Source: Candidatus Stoquefichus sp. (GTDB lineage Bacteria; Bacillota_I; Bacilli_A; Erysipelotrichales; Coprobacillaceae). From it: a stretch of DNA of 61,550 bases. Below the pieces are notes generated by a model. That model ran no database searches. It had not been told where the DNA came from and saw only the letters and a program-made list of their open reading frames with translations. Every line of letters starts with the position of its first letter. Position 1 is the first letter of the stretch. A program made the position numbers and the translations under genes. Of this stretch, positions 36,366 through 45,579 are shown piece by piece. The stretch spans positions 1 to 61,550 of the forward strand of contig JAETUM010000009.1 of NCBI GenBank assembly GCA_021768625.1, given 5' to 3'.

Positions 36366-37805
36366 ATTAAGTGAACAATATCCAGTTTGTTCTATAATAT
36401 ATTGTCCTTGTGGAGAAAGCAGAAACTCTTTGAGTTTTTTGACATTCTCTTTTTCATTTGATTTCAATGTCACACAATATAAATAAGTAGAAATAGGATA
36501 TTTTTGGTTTTTAATATTTTCAACAGTCGGATAAACATTATCAATAGATAATATTTTAACATTTTTTTCTTGATGAAGCCCTTCTAAAAAATATTTAAAC
36601 GTATAACCAATAGCTCCATCTTCATTATAATATTCAGCAACTTCTTGAATAATACCTTCCATAGCTGATTGCATTTCATAAGTTACAGGTTCTTTAAGAG
36701 TAACATCTTTCATAAAATAGTTCATCATAGCTTGACTACCAGATCTTTCAGGTCTTTGAAAAGCAATAATATCACAATCTTTTCCACCAACACTTTTCCA
36801 ATTGGTAATATCGCCATGATAGATACTTTTAATATCTTTGGACTTTAAATTACTGATAACATTCTTTTCATTAACAAAGAAAACAAATGCTTCTCTACCA
36901 ATAGGTGTGTATTCTAATTCTACACCTGCTTTTTTTGCCTCTTCTAGTTGATCTTGTGAAGGTTTGGCACCAAAAAACATATCAACCTCTCCATCAAATA
37001 AACGAGTATATCCAGTAGAACTATTATAAAAAGTAACAATTTTGCCATTGTCAGCATCATTATATTTAGCATAATCCTTCTCTATTTTAGCAATATCTTT
37101 ATAGGTTGCATTTGCTATTGCAGCATAAACAGGATAACAGGCTTCAGCTCCATCTAAAATAGGCATATCTTTTTCATCTTCTATAATTAATGAGCTTTTT
37201 TGTGGAAGTTTAACCAATTGATTATTTTCAGTATATGGATAAAAAGGCGATAAATCTGTGCTAGAAAATCCATTCATATATTCAAAATCATGTCCTTTAT
37301 ATTTTTGTGAGGGAGATGTCTTATAAAAATAGAAATCTATTCCCAGTGATAATATCATGCAAATGCATGTAAGAACTATTTTTTTCTTATTGATTTTAGG
37401 TTTAACAATATAATAACATAATATAAGTTCAACGGTATTTATAATTAAGATAAGAATAATTGAAAACATGTAGGAATGTAAAAATAATGATAAAAAATAG
37501 AAAATACAATAAGGAGCATTCACTAAGATGAATATATTCCAAATAGGATGAAGAGTTATTCCTTGAGATACAATTAAACATAAGGGTAATAATAAATAAG
37601 ATAAAATATTAATAATAAGAATCGTTTTAAAAGTATAATGATCTATCTGTTGAGATGAAAATTGATAATATATAATAAGAATAATTAAGAAAAGTCCTGA
37701 GATATATATAGAATCAATACCAAAATTTAGACAAGGAAGACATAATAGATAAAAGACAATAACAGGTAAAAAAATAAATTTTAAATAATGAGATAAATAT
37801 TTCAT
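36363..37805 (-). CDS. Membrane protein fused to a PstS-like substrate-binding domain
   Basis: The first about 165 residues form six membrane helices. From about 195 to 480 the protein resembles PstS-type phosphate-binding proteins: LDGAEACYPVYAAIA, YNSSTGYTRLFDGEVDMFFGAKPS, KSIYHGDITNW, FQRPERSGSQAMMNYFM and YNEDGAIGYTFKYFL. These match the ligand loops (SGSQ, ERSGS). The domain should face outside. No pst permease or ATPase genes are adjacent, so it may sense or capture an anion rather than transport it. The membrane-domain fusion is not the usual lipoprotein form. Function beyond ligand binding is unknown. Confidence 0.75.
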   Translation of the reverse strand: MKYLSHYLKFIFLPVIVFYLLCLPCLNFGIDSIYISGLFLIILIIYYQFSSQQIDHYTFKTILIINILSYLLLPLCLIVSQGITLHPIWNIFILVNAPYCIFYFLSLFLHSYMFSIILILIINTVELILCYYIVKPKINKKKIVLTCICMILSLGIDFYFYKTSPSQKYKGHDFEYMNGFSSTDLSPFYPYTENNQLVKLPQKSSLIIEDEKDMPILDGAEACYPVYAAIANATYKDIAKIEKDYAKYNDADNGKIVTFYNSSTGYTRLFDGEVDMFFGAKPSQDQLEEAKKAGVELEYTPIGREAFVFFVNEKNVISNLKSKDIKSIYHGDITNWKSVGGKDCDIIAFQRPERSGSQAMMNYFMKDVTLKEPVTYEMQSAMEGIIQEVAEYYNEDGAIGYTFKYFLEGLHQEKNVKILSIDNVYPTVENIKNQKYPISTYLYCVTLKSNEKENVKKLKEFLLSPQGQYIIEQTGYCSLN

Positions 37806-37851
37806 AGAAGTCCCTCCCTATTTCAGCATAACATAAGTATATGGAAAAAAT

Positions 37852-37884
37852 ATGAAAAAAAACCTCTCTTAAAGAGAAGTTTCA
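37852..37884 (-). terminator. Terminator of the CoA-binding protein gene
   Basis: On the minus strand AACTTCTCT pairs with AGAGAGGTT (one G-U), followed by TTTTTTTT. The stop codon lies in the stem-loop. Confidence 0.75.
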
Positions 37885-38249
37885 ACTAAAATACAAGCTA
37901 GAATAGGCGTGATGCCAACATTCTTCATATAATCTAGTAATTCATCATCATAAGTTTGAGGTTGCATCCATGCATAATGAATACCTAGACTTGTCATTTC
38001 GTCAATATAGCTATAAGCATGCTTTTTATTCACAACAAAGATAACAACATCTATAGGTCCATCAATATCTTCTAATGAAGAGTATAATGATATACCATCA
38101 ACACTATCATAAATAGGAGAAATACCATAGACATCATAATTTCTATCACGAAGTCTTTTAAATATTTTATAACCATATTTATCTTTGTCTTGTGAAACGC
38201 CAATAACAGCGAAATGGTAATACTTTTTTAAAATATCTTTTGGTTCCAT
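37869..38249 (-). CDS. CoA-binding domain protein (YccU-like)
   Basis: The 126-residue single Rossmann domain has AVIGVSQDKDKYGYKIFKRL, then VYGISP, VDVVIFVV, and AWMQPQTYDDELLDYM. This pattern is typical of the CoA_binding_2 family (YccU/YneT). CoA binding is a family property; the role is unknown. The ATG at 38249 is chosen because GGGTGATG precedes it; a longer frame to 38288 has no ribosome site. It is divergent from mnmG. Confidence 0.82.
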   Translation of the reverse strand: MEPKDILKKYYHFAVIGVSQDKDKYGYKIFKRLRDRNYDVYGISPIYDSVDGISLYSSLEDIDGPIDVVIFVVNKKHAYSYIDEMTSLGIHYAWMQPQTYDDELLDYMKNVGITPILACILVETSL

Positions 38250-38310
38250 AACATCACCCAAAAATATTATAACACAGTCAAAAGTCATAATCTATTCAAT
38301 GTTTTTAAAA

Positions 38311-38339
38311 TTGATTAAAGTTATAAATTATGCTATAGT
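38311..38339 (+). promoter_or_regulatory. Promoter of mnmG-rsmG
   Basis: TTGATT at 38311-38316, 17 bases, TATAGT at 38334-38339. Confidence 0.55.
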
Positions 38340-38367
38340 TTAGTAGCAATCAAGGAGTGTGATAGAA

Positions 38368-40221
38368 ATGTATGATGTTATTGTTGTAGGTGGAGGACAT
38401 GCGGGAATTGAAGCATGTTTGGCTTCATCAAGAATTGGGAAAAAGACGTTATTAGTGACTTCTCATTTTGAAAATGTTGGATCATTACCTTGTAATACAT
38501 CTATAGGAGGACCTGCAAAAGGAATCATTGTTCGAGAGATTGATGCTTTGGGAGGACAGATGGGAAAAACTTCTGATGCAACTTATCTTCAATTAAAAAT
38601 GTTGAACACAGCTAAAGGTCCAGGTGTTCAGTCTTTACGTGCTCAAGCAGACAAAAAGGCATATCCAAGATATATGCAAAATACTTTAAAACAACAAGAT
38701 AATCTTGATATTGTTGAGGGTATGGTAGAAGACTTGATTATTGAGAATAATGTAGTTAAGGGTGTTATCTTAGATACTGAGGAAAGTTATGAAGGAAGAA
38801 CTGTTATTTTAACAACAGGAACATATCTTAAGGCAGAAGTATTATGTGGAGATCAAAAGACACCAAGTGGTCCAGATCAAGAGCGTCAATCTTTATTTCT
38901 ATCAGATAAATTAAAAGAATTAGGTTTTAGGATTCAAAGACTTAAAACAGGGACACCTCCACGTGTTGAAATAAATAGTGTTGATTATGCTAAAACACAA
39001 TTACAACCTGGAACAGACGAACCATTAGCATTTAGTTATGAAACAACATCATATATACCAATAGACGAGCAAACTCCTTGTTATTTAACATATACAAATG
39101 AAAAAACACATCAAATCATTAAAGATAATTTACATAAATCAAGCATGTATTCTGGTATTGTGAAGGGGATTGGACCAAGATATTGTCCATCAATTGAAGA
39201 TAAGATTGTTAAATTCTCTGATAAACCACAACATCAAATCTTCTTAGAACCAGAATCAAAGGAAATGAATACAATTTATGTTCAAGGATTTTCTACATCA
39301 TTACCCCATGATATTCAAGAAGAGATGATTAGAACGATCCCAGGATTAGAAAATTGCCAAATTTTAAAATATGCTTATGCAATAGAATATGATGCTATTG
39401 ATCCACTACAATTATGGCCATCGTTAGAAACAAAGGTCATTAAGAATTTGTATACAGCTGGTCAAATCAATGGAACAAGTGGTTATGAGGAAGCTGCGGC
39501 ACAAGGGTTAATTGCAGGTATTAATGCAACTAAAAATATTGATGGAAAAGATCCATTAGTATTAAAAAGAAATGAGGCATATATTGGGGTTATGATTGAT
39601 GATCTTGTAACAAAAGGAACAAAAGAACCTTATCGTATGTTAACATCACGTGCTGAATATCGTTTATTATTAAGACATGATAATGCAGATGAAAGATTGA
39701 GACAGTATGGTTATGATGCACATTTGGTTAAAGAAGACGTTTATCAAGCTTATCTTGATAAAATGAATCGTATTCATGAAGAAATTGAAAGATTGGATAC
39801 AATACGCTTTACACCTAAGCATGAAATTAATGATATGTTAGAGTCATTAGGTTCATCAAGACTCAATGAAGGTATAAGTGCAAAGGCATTGTTACAAAGA
39901 CCAGAATTAGATTATCAAAAGATAAAGCCTTATATAGGAGAAACAAACCTTACAAAAGAAGAAGAAAAAAGAGTGACTATTCTTATTAAATATAAAGGAT
40001 ATATTGATAAGGCTTTACGACAAGTAGAGAAAATGAAAAAAATGGAAGAAAAACAAATTCCTAAAGATTTAGATTATAATGATGTTTTGAATTTATCATT
40101 AGAGGCTAAACAAAAATTATCAGAAATCAAACCATTAACAATCGCTCAAGCATCAAGAATTTCTGGTATCAATCCAGCAGATATATCAGTATTACTTATT
40201 CATTTAAAGCAACATTATTAA
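38368..40221 (+). CDS. mnmG: tRNA uridine-5-carboxymethylaminomethyl modification enzyme MnmG
   Basis: The 617-residue FAD protein works with MnmE to make cmnm5U34 in tRNA. The FAD site is [19 protein letters not shown] (8-26); [11 protein letters not shown] and [18 protein letters not shown] follow. The C-terminal helical domain (about 530-617) binds MnmE and tRNA. ATG 38368 has AAGGAG at suitable spacing; a GTG at 38359 is too close to it. mnmE is not in the window. Co-directional rsmG follows after 10 bases. Confidence 0.95.
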   Translation: MYDVIVVGGGHAGIEACLASSRIGKKTLLVTSHFENVGSLPCNTSIGGPAKGIIVREIDALGGQMGKTSDATYLQLKMLNTAKGPGVQSLRAQADKKAYPRYMQNTLKQQDNLDIVEGMVEDLIIENNVVKGVILDTEESYEGRTVILTTGTYLKAEVLCGDQKTPSGPDQERQSLFLSDKLKELGFRIQRLKTGTPPRVEINSVDYAKTQLQPGTDEPLAFSYETTSYIPIDEQTPCYLTYTNEKTHQIIKDNLHKSSMYSGIVKGIGPRYCPSIEDKIVKFSDKPQHQIFLEPESKEMNTIYVQGFSTSLPHDIQEEMIRTIPGLENCQILKYAYAIEYDAIDPLQLWPSLETKVIKNLYTAGQINGTSGYEEAAAQGLIAGINATKNIDGKDPLVLKRNEAYIGVMIDDLVTKGTKEPYRMLTSRAEYRLLLRHDNADERLRQYGYDAHLVKEDVYQAYLDKMNRIHEEIERLDTIRFTPKHEINDMLESLGSSRLNEGISAKALLQRPELDYQKIKPYIGETNLTKEEEKRVTILIKYKGYIDKALRQVEKMKKMEEKQIPKDLDYNDVLNLSLEAKQKLSEIKPLTIAQASRISGINPADISVLLIHLKQHY

Positions 40222-40231
40222 AGAGGACAAT

Positions 40232-40936
40232 ATGAATCAAGAACAATTTATACAAATATTAAAAAATAAGGGAATTACTTTATCAGATAAACAAATCCAA
40301 CAATTTGAATTATATTATCAAACATTAATAGAATGGAATGAAAAAATGAATCTTACAGCAATTACTCAAAAAGAAGATGTATATTTAAAACACTTCTATG
40401 ATTCATTAACCATATCATTTGATTATGTTTTAGATCATCAATCATTATGTGACATAGGAGCAGGTGCAGGTTTTCCATCAATTCCTCTAAAAATTGTATA
40501 CCCTCATTTAAAAATTACAATTGTAGATTCACTTACAAAACGTATTACATTTTTAAATCATCTTATTCAAGTTTTGAAACTAGAACATGTAGAAGCAATA
40601 AGTGCAAGAGCAGAAGACTATGCTAAGAATCATAGAGAATCGTTTGATATAGTTACAGCAAGAGCAGTTGCAAGATTAAATATTTTGGATGAATTGTGTT
40701 TACCATTAGTAAAGAAGGATGGTTATTTTATAACATTAAAAGGTTTGAAAGCAAAAGAAGAGTTATTAGAAGCTAAAAAAGGAATTGAAATCTTAGGTGG
40801 AGAAGTTGTTAAAGAGATTGATTTTACACTAACAGATGAAAATGATCATCGTTGTAATATTTATATTCATAAACAAAAAGAGACACCTGTGAAATATCCA
40901 AGACAATATGGGAAAATAAAAAAGAAACCATTATAA
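40232..40936 (+). CDS. rsmG: 16S rRNA m7G527 methyltransferase
   Basis: The 234-residue SAM-dependent methyltransferase has NLTAITQKEDVYLKHFYDSL, the SAM loop DIGAGAGFPSIPLKI and the conserved RAVARL. AGAGGACAAT precedes ATG 40232. It is coupled with mnmG and precedes noc, as in Bacillus. Confidence 0.93.
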   Translation: MNQEQFIQILKNKGITLSDKQIQQFELYYQTLIEWNEKMNLTAITQKEDVYLKHFYDSLTISFDYVLDHQSLCDIGAGAGFPSIPLKIVYPHLKITIVDSLTKRITFLNHLIQVLKLEHVEAISARAEDYAKNHRESFDIVTARAVARLNILDELCLPLVKKDGYFITLKGLKAKEELLEAKKGIEILGGEVVKEIDFTLTDENDHRCNIYIHKQKETPVKYPRQYGKIKKKPL

Positions 40937-40965
40937 GAGATAGACAATCTGTCTCTTTTGTTTTA
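40935..40965 (+). terminator. mnmG-rsmG terminator
   Basis: AAGAGATAG pairs with CTGTCTCTT (one G-U) around 5 bases, then TTGTTTT. Confidence 0.7.
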
Positions 40966-41009
40966 CAACAAAAAATGATATAATATGGGACGAAGTGAGG
41001 AGTGATAAA

Positions 41010-41777
41010 GTGAAAGAACCTGTATATAAATTTATAGATATTCATAACATTATTGCAAATGAAAAGCAACCAAGAACACACTTTGAAAAAGAAAAAATAC
41101 AAGAACTTGCTGTATCTATCCAACAAAATGGTTTATTACAGCCTATTGTTGTAAGACCATATGATGGAAAATATCAAATTGTTGTAGGAGAACGTCGTTA
41201 TAGAGCTTGTAAACTTGCAAATATTAGCGAAGTTCCATGTATTGTACAAAAACTAGATGAGAAAGAAACAGCAACTGCTGCTATTGTTGAAAATATTCAA
41301 AGAGAAAATCTTTCACCAATAGAAGAAGCATTAGCATATCAACAATTATTAGATACACAAGATTTAACACAAGAACAATTAGCACAACGTGTTGGGAAGA
41401 AACAATCAACAATAGCTAATAAACTAAGATTATTACAATTACCAATGACAGTACAAGAAGCTGTGAGAAGAAGAGATATTACTGAAAGACATGCAAGAGC
41501 TTTGTTAAAACTTGATTCAACATCTAAGCAAAATAATATGTTAAGAGAAATTTTAGCTAAGGGTTGGAATGTAGAACAGACTGAACAAAAGATTAAAAGT
41601 AAAATTGAAACAAAACCAAAGAAAACAAAAACAAAGAGAATTTCTCAAAACTTAAAAATTGCATTAAATACATTAGATCAAGCTATTCAAATGATAGAGC
41701 AATCTGGAGTAGCAGTTAGTTTAGAAACAAGAGATAGTGATGATGAAATCGTTTATACAATTAAAATGAAAAAATAA
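41010..41777 (+). CDS. noc: Nucleoid occlusion protein Noc (ParB family)
   Basis: The 255-residue ParB/Spo0J-like protein has an N-terminal CTPase/clamp domain with ANEKQPRTHFEKEKI, GLLQPIVVRPYDG and GERRYRACK. The HTH region is DLTQEQLAQRVGKKQSTIAN. The C-terminal tail (RISQNLKIALNTLDQAIQMI, ending in EIVYTIKMKK) resembles Noc rather than Spo0J. Position right after rsmG also fits noc. GTG 41010 is chosen for GAGGAGTGA upstream. soj and spo0J do not follow, so ParB identity is not excluded. A TATAAT lies at about 40977-40982. Confidence 0.82.
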   Translation: MKEPVYKFIDIHNIIANEKQPRTHFEKEKIQELAVSIQQNGLLQPIVVRPYDGKYQIVVGERRYRACKLANISEVPCIVQKLDEKETATAAIVENIQRENLSPIEEALAYQQLLDTQDLTQEQLAQRVGKKQSTIANKLRLLQLPMTVQEAVRRRDITERHARALLKLDSTSKQNNMLREILAKGWNVEQTEQKIKSKIETKPKKTKTKRISQNLKIALNTLDQAIQMIEQSGVAVSLETRDSDDEIVYTIKMKK

Positions 41778-41815
41778 GCCACAAAAGTGGTTTATTTTGT
41801 TTGGAGGAAAAAAAG

Positions 41816-42451
41816 ATGAAAGGTTATATATTTGATATGGATGGAACTTTGTTGGACTCTTTGGATGCCTGGGTAAATATTGGCAATAGGTATCTAGAAA
41901 GTTTAGGATTAGCACCTGCCACTGATCTAGATGAAAAACTTAATCACATGGCATTAAGTGATGGTTCCAAATATGTTAAAGAAAGATTTCATTTAAAACA
42001 AACAACAGATGAAATTATTGCAGGTATTAGAAATATAATTAATAACAAATACGCATACGAAATAGATCTTAAAGAAGGTGTTAGAGATTTTTTACAGGAA
42101 TGTAAGGAAAAACAATATAAAATGTGCGTTTTAACAGCAAGTGATTCCCAACTTGCTAAAAAGGCATTCCAAAGATTAGGGATATTAGAGTATTTTGAAG
42201 ATGTCTATGCATGTCATGAAATAGGATTAACAAAGAAAGATCCTCAAAGTTATATTGAAATAGCCAAAAAGATGCAGTTATTACCACAAGAATGCACTGT
42301 TGTGGAAGATGCATTATATGCTATTAAAACAGCAAAAGAAGCGGGCTTCTATGTAAAAGCAATATATGATAAAGCAAATCAGCATGAGTGGGATAGTATT
42401 AGTAAGGAAGCTGATGAGAGCTATTATACATTTAAAGATATGAAAATATAA
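41816..42451 (+). CDS. HAD-family hydrolase (beta-phosphoglucomutase-like)
   Basis: The 211-residue enzyme has motif I YIFDMDGTLLDS, helical cap (about 20-85), motif II CVLTASDSQ, motif III lysine in GLTKKDPQSYIE and motif IV VVEDALYAIKTAKEAG. It is a sugar-phosphate phosphatase or mutase type; substrate unknown. TTTGGAGG precedes ATG 41816. It follows noc by 38 bases and may share its transcript. Confidence 0.85.
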   Translation: MKGYIFDMDGTLLDSLDAWVNIGNRYLESLGLAPATDLDEKLNHMALSDGSKYVKERFHLKQTTDEIIAGIRNIINNKYAYEIDLKEGVRDFLQECKEKQYKMCVLTASDSQLAKKAFQRLGILEYFEDVYACHEIGLTKKDPQSYIEIAKKMQLLPQECTVVEDALYAIKTAKEAGFYVKAIYDKANQHEWDSISKEADESYYTFKDMKI

Positions 42452-42475
42452 AAAAGACAAATTTGTCTTTTTTAT
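42450..42475. terminator. Bidirectional terminator after the HAD gene
   Basis: A perfect palindrome (AAAAAAGACAAA with TTTGTCTTTTTT) is the 3' end of both the HAD gene and, on the minus strand, of the downstream lipoprotein operon. Confidence 0.85.
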
Positions 42476-42510
42476 ATTTGTGAAAAACTTGACAGCTTGC
42501 TACTCAATAC

Positions 42511-42918
42511 TTATTTACAATCTTGATGATGAATCTCTTTTCCATCTAATATAGGAGGAAATGACTCTTTAACAAATGAACCTACAACAACATGAATTTT
42601 TTTAGGAATAATTGTTGGTAATTGTTCATATTGAATAAATGCTGAGTATCTTTTCTTATGAGAGTTACGTATTGTAACTAAGAGTCTATTCTTTTTTCTG
42701 TCAATGTGAACAACTTCTACATCTTCAAAATAATATATATCTGAATTACCACATTTCTTTGAAGCCGCTTCAAATATGTTTGAAAATTCTTGGTAATATT
42801 CCCAATGACTTTGTACTTTAGCTGTTTCATCTTTTTGTTGAATTTTTGTTTGAACATTTCCAGAATATCCACAACCTACTAATAAGATTATTAATATAAT
42901 AAATTTTAATATTTTCAC
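42511..42918 (-). CDS. Lipoprotein of the sigma-factor operon, function unknown
   Basis: The 135-residue protein has an N-terminal hydrophobic stretch and lipobox LLVGC (Cys16), so it is probably lipidated and outside the membrane. The rest is soluble and basic (IRNSHKKRYSAFIQYEQLP, then IIPKKIHVVVGSFVKESFPP). GTG 42918 is chosen because AAAGGGTGATAAAA precedes it; the longer frame to 42942 has no such site. It is the third gene of the ECF sigma operon, 43 bases after the membrane protein. Family not recognised. Confidence 0.65.
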   Translation of the reverse strand: MKILKFIILIILLVGCGYSGNVQTKIQQKDETAKVQSHWEYYQEFSNIFEAASKKCGNSDIYYFEDVEVVHIDRKKNRLLVTIRNSHKKRYSAFIQYEQLPTIIPKKIHVVVGSFVKESFPPILDGKEIHHQDCK

Positions 42919-42961
42919 TTTTATCACCCTTTCATAAAACATGATGTATAAGACATATAGT

Positions 42962-43351
42962 TTATTGGTGTTTTTTATAAAGAATATAGAAAATAATTAA
43001 AATATTAAGGCTACTTAGTATATAAATATCATTATATTGATAGTGTTCAAATTGAATAATAAAATTATTCGTATTTTCTTCTATCATTTTTGGATTACTT
43101 TCTTTCTTAACTTCTAGATTATCTTTATTGAGTTTAATATGATATTGAGGAATAATAATTGAATTAAAAGTAGGTTGTTTATTTTGATAAAGATAAATAC
43201 AAAAGCAAATAGATATAATTAATATGAGTTGAGGAATAAAAAGATTTTTTTTATTTTTTGGAATATGAAGTATATCTTTAAGTTCATCTTTTTGATAGAC
43301 ATAATATGAATCAATATCTTTATTCATCTTTTTTAATATTTTTCTATTCAT
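42962..43351 (-). CDS. Two-helix membrane protein, possible anti-sigma partner
   Basis: The 129 residues consist of an N-terminal cytosolic segment (1-35), a membrane helix (about 37-56), an extracytoplasmic segment and a second helix (about 107-124) near the C-terminus. Its start overlaps the sigma gene by 8 bases, the usual arrangement for an anti-sigma factor. It has no zinc-binding H-C-C motif of ZAS anti-sigma factors, so the role is inferred from position. Confidence 0.5.
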   Translation of the reverse strand: MNRKILKKMNKDIDSYYVYQKDELKDILHIPKNKKNLFIPQLILIISICFCIYLYQNKQPTFNSIIIPQYHIKLNKDNLEVKKESNPKMIEENTNNFIIQFEHYQYNDIYILSSLNILIIFYILYKKHQ

Positions 43352-43844
43352 GAATATTTCTCCTTATCTTTTGAATTGATTGATGGTATAACCAAATGCA
43401 AGTATTTGTAGGTTTATTTAGGAATTGACTTATTTCTCTAAACTTAAATCCATTTAATTTAAATATCATAACTTCTTTTTCTTGATCATTTAATAATTGA
43501 AAGCATTGTTCTATAAATAAATTATTATTTATTTTTGGTATTGTATTATTACTTAGTTCAATAGAATCTATATCAATATTCTGTTTCCTTTTTCTATATA
43601 CAAGATATGTTTCATTTCTTATTAAAGAATAGAGCCATGATTTTGCATTTGTATGAGGTAATAATTTTGGAGATAAAGAAGATAACTTCATACAAACATT
43701 TTGAACAACGTCATTTGCTTCATCATCTTTAAGTATTGAAAAAGCAATTGTGAAGATGAGACGAGAGTAATTATTATAAAATTCATTAAATGCATTTTCA
43801 TCTTTTTCAGTTAACTTTTTTAATAACTTTTCTAATCTCATCAT
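43344..43844 (-). CDS. ECF-type RNA polymerase sigma factor
   Basis: The 166-residue sigma factor has region 2 (NEFYNNYSRLIFTIAFSILK, then DDEANDVVQNVCMKLSS) and region 4 (LLNDQEKEVMIFKLNGFKF, then REISQFLNKPTNTCIWLYHQ). Region 3 and region 1.1 are absent. Both DNA-binding helices are visible. AGAGGTGAATA precedes the ATG. It leads a three-gene operon with a membrane protein and a lipoprotein. Target promoter unknown. Confidence 0.85.
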   Translation of the reverse strand: MMRLEKLLKKLTEKDENAFNEFYNNYSRLIFTIAFSILKDDEANDVVQNVCMKLSSLSPKLLPHTNAKSWLYSLIRNETYLVYRKRKQNIDIDSIELSNNTIPKINNNLFIEQCFQLLNDQEKEVMIFKLNGFKFREISQFLNKPTNTCIWLYHQSIQKIRRNIHE

Positions 43845-43888
43845 TATTCACCTCTTTTACTAGATAAAATTTATTTGATTTTTATTGG

Positions 43889-43915
43889 AAAAAAAAGGAC
43901 AAATTATTGTCCTTC
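43889..43915 (-). terminator. Lactonase gene terminator
   Basis: On the minus strand AAGGACAA pairs with TTTGTCCTT, followed by TTTTTTTT. The stop codon is in the loop. Confidence 0.8.
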
Positions 43916-44944
43916 TTCAAAAGTAATGCAAACTGGAGCGGGAATTTCCAATTCTGAGTCACTTAATAATAGTTTTTCATTTTGTTCATCAAAGGTAAGA
44001 AGTTGTAATTTATTATCTTTTTGACATCCTACAATAAGATATTGATCATTAATAATATTAAAATCTCTAGGCTCTTTTCCTGTATGAACCATATACAATA
44101 AAGAAATTTTACCTGTTTCTTTATTTACACGATACATAGCAATACTATCATGTCCACGATTAGATACAAATAAATGTTCACCATTAGAGGTCATACGAAT
44201 GGCTGATGCACTAGAGAACCCTTTAAAGTGTCGTGGAATACAATGTATAGCTTGAATCAAACTGAAACGTCCTTCATTATATTTAAAAACCATAATATTA
44301 TTAGCAATTTCATTAACTAGATACGCAAATTTTCCATCAGGTGAGAAAATCATATGTCGAGGACCTGAACCAGGTAAAATATTTAATGTAAAATCTTTAT
44401 CCTCCATGAGTACACCCTGATGATAACGATACATAACAACTTTATCGGCTCCAAGGTCAACAGAATAAACAAATTGATTATCTGGGGTAATGCCTACATA
44501 ATGAGCATGTGGACCTGTTTGACGTTTTAATAAATCTGGACCTAAACCAACATGTCTAACAGCACTTATTTTTTGAGTAATTGTTTTATTTTCTAATTCA
44601 TATGAGGCAGTTGCTCCAATATGATAATTAGCAGCAAAAATATATCTTTGATTATTAGCTACACATAAATGAGTATATGATCTACCACTAGAGCTGTAAT
44701 TATTATTAAGAATAAGTTCATCTTTATGAATAGAAAAACTTCCTAAACCGCCACCATCATTATGAGAACTTGCATTCTTATAAGCAACATATAAAACATG
44801 ATCTTTTGTAATCATATAAGAGGGATAATCTCTTGTGACAATTTGTTGTATTAATTTCATTTGTAGTGTTTCTTTATCAAGTTTAAGAATATATATTCCT
44901 TTATCATCATTTTTTCCATAACTAGAAACATAAAATGTTTTCAT
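43904..44944 (-). CDS. Lactonase-family beta-propeller protein
   Basis: The 346-residue protein has the 7-bladed propeller of the YkgB/6-phosphogluconolactonase family: GPHAHYVGITPDNQFVYSVDLG, SGPRHMIFSPDGKFAYLVNE and GKEPRDF. Conserved histidines and arginines in these blades match the active site of Pgl-type lactonases. It may hydrolyse 6-phosphogluconolactone or a related lactone. Single gene, divergent from the Lrp gene. TAAAGGAGGTTTAC precedes the ATG. Confidence 0.85.
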   Translation of the reverse strand: MKTFYVSSYGKNDDKGIYILKLDKETLQMKLIQQIVTRDYPSYMITKDHVLYVAYKNASSHNDGGGLGSFSIHKDELILNNNYSSSGRSYTHLCVANNQRYIFAANYHIGATASYELENKTITQKISAVRHVGLGPDLLKRQTGPHAHYVGITPDNQFVYSVDLGADKVVMYRYHQGVLMEDKDFTLNILPGSGPRHMIFSPDGKFAYLVNEIANNIMVFKYNEGRFSLIQAIHCIPRHFKGFSSASAIRMTSNGEHLFVSNRGHDSIAMYRVNKETGKISLLYMVHTGKEPRDFNIINDQYLIVGCQKDNKLQLLTFDEQNEKLLLSDSELEIPAPVCITFEEGQ

Positions 44945-45086
44945 AGGTAAACCTCCTTTATATGTCTATTTTAGCATATTCATTATCTATTTACTAATAT
45001 TGATTTCTATAAAAAAATAAATTAATCCTTTTCTAATACATAATTTTGTAATACAATGATAACATATTAAAAAAGGAGAGATCGTT

Positions 45087-45578
45087 ATGGAAGATAAGTT
45101 ATTATTAAAACTATTACAAAAAAATGCAAGGATGAAAATTACTGACCTAGCGGCCGCCTTAAATGAATCAAAAGATAACATTATTGAGAGATTAACAGAA
45201 TTAGAACAAGAAAAAGTGATTTGTGGTTATCATACAATTGTGAATTGGGATCGTACAAATACTGAAATAGTAACAGCATTAATTCAAATTAATGCAAGTC
45301 CTGAAAGAGAATATGGTTATGATCGTATTGCAAGTCGCATCTATAAATTTAGTGAAGTAGATACTGTATATTTATTAAGTGGAAGTTTTGAATTTATGGC
45401 TATTGTTAAAGGAAAGACAATGCAAGAGGTTGCTCATTTTGTTGCTAGTAAATTAGCATGTTTAGATGGTGTAACAGGAACATCAACATTTTTTGTATTA
45501 AAACAATATAAAAATAATGGTGTTATATTAATTGAAGATGAAGATGGAAAGAATGATAGATTGGTGGTGACTCCTTAA
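45087..45578 (+). CDS. Lrp/AsnC-family regulator
   Basis: The 163-residue protein has an N-terminal winged helix (LLKLLQKNARMKITDLAAAL, then NESKDNIIERLTELEQEKVI) and a C-terminal RAM-type sensing domain (VYLLSGSFEFMAIVKG). AAAAGGAGAGATC precedes the ATG. The aminotransferase begins one base after its stop, so both are in one operon, and it probably controls its own operon in response to an amino acid. Confidence 0.88.
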   Translation: MEDKLLLKLLQKNARMKITDLAAALNESKDNIIERLTELEQEKVICGYHTIVNWDRTNTEIVTALIQINASPEREYGYDRIASRIYKFSEVDTVYLLSGSFEFMAIVKGKTMQEVAHFVASKLACLDGVTGTSTFFVLKQYKNNGVILIEDEDGKNDRLVVTP

Positions 45579-45579
45579 T

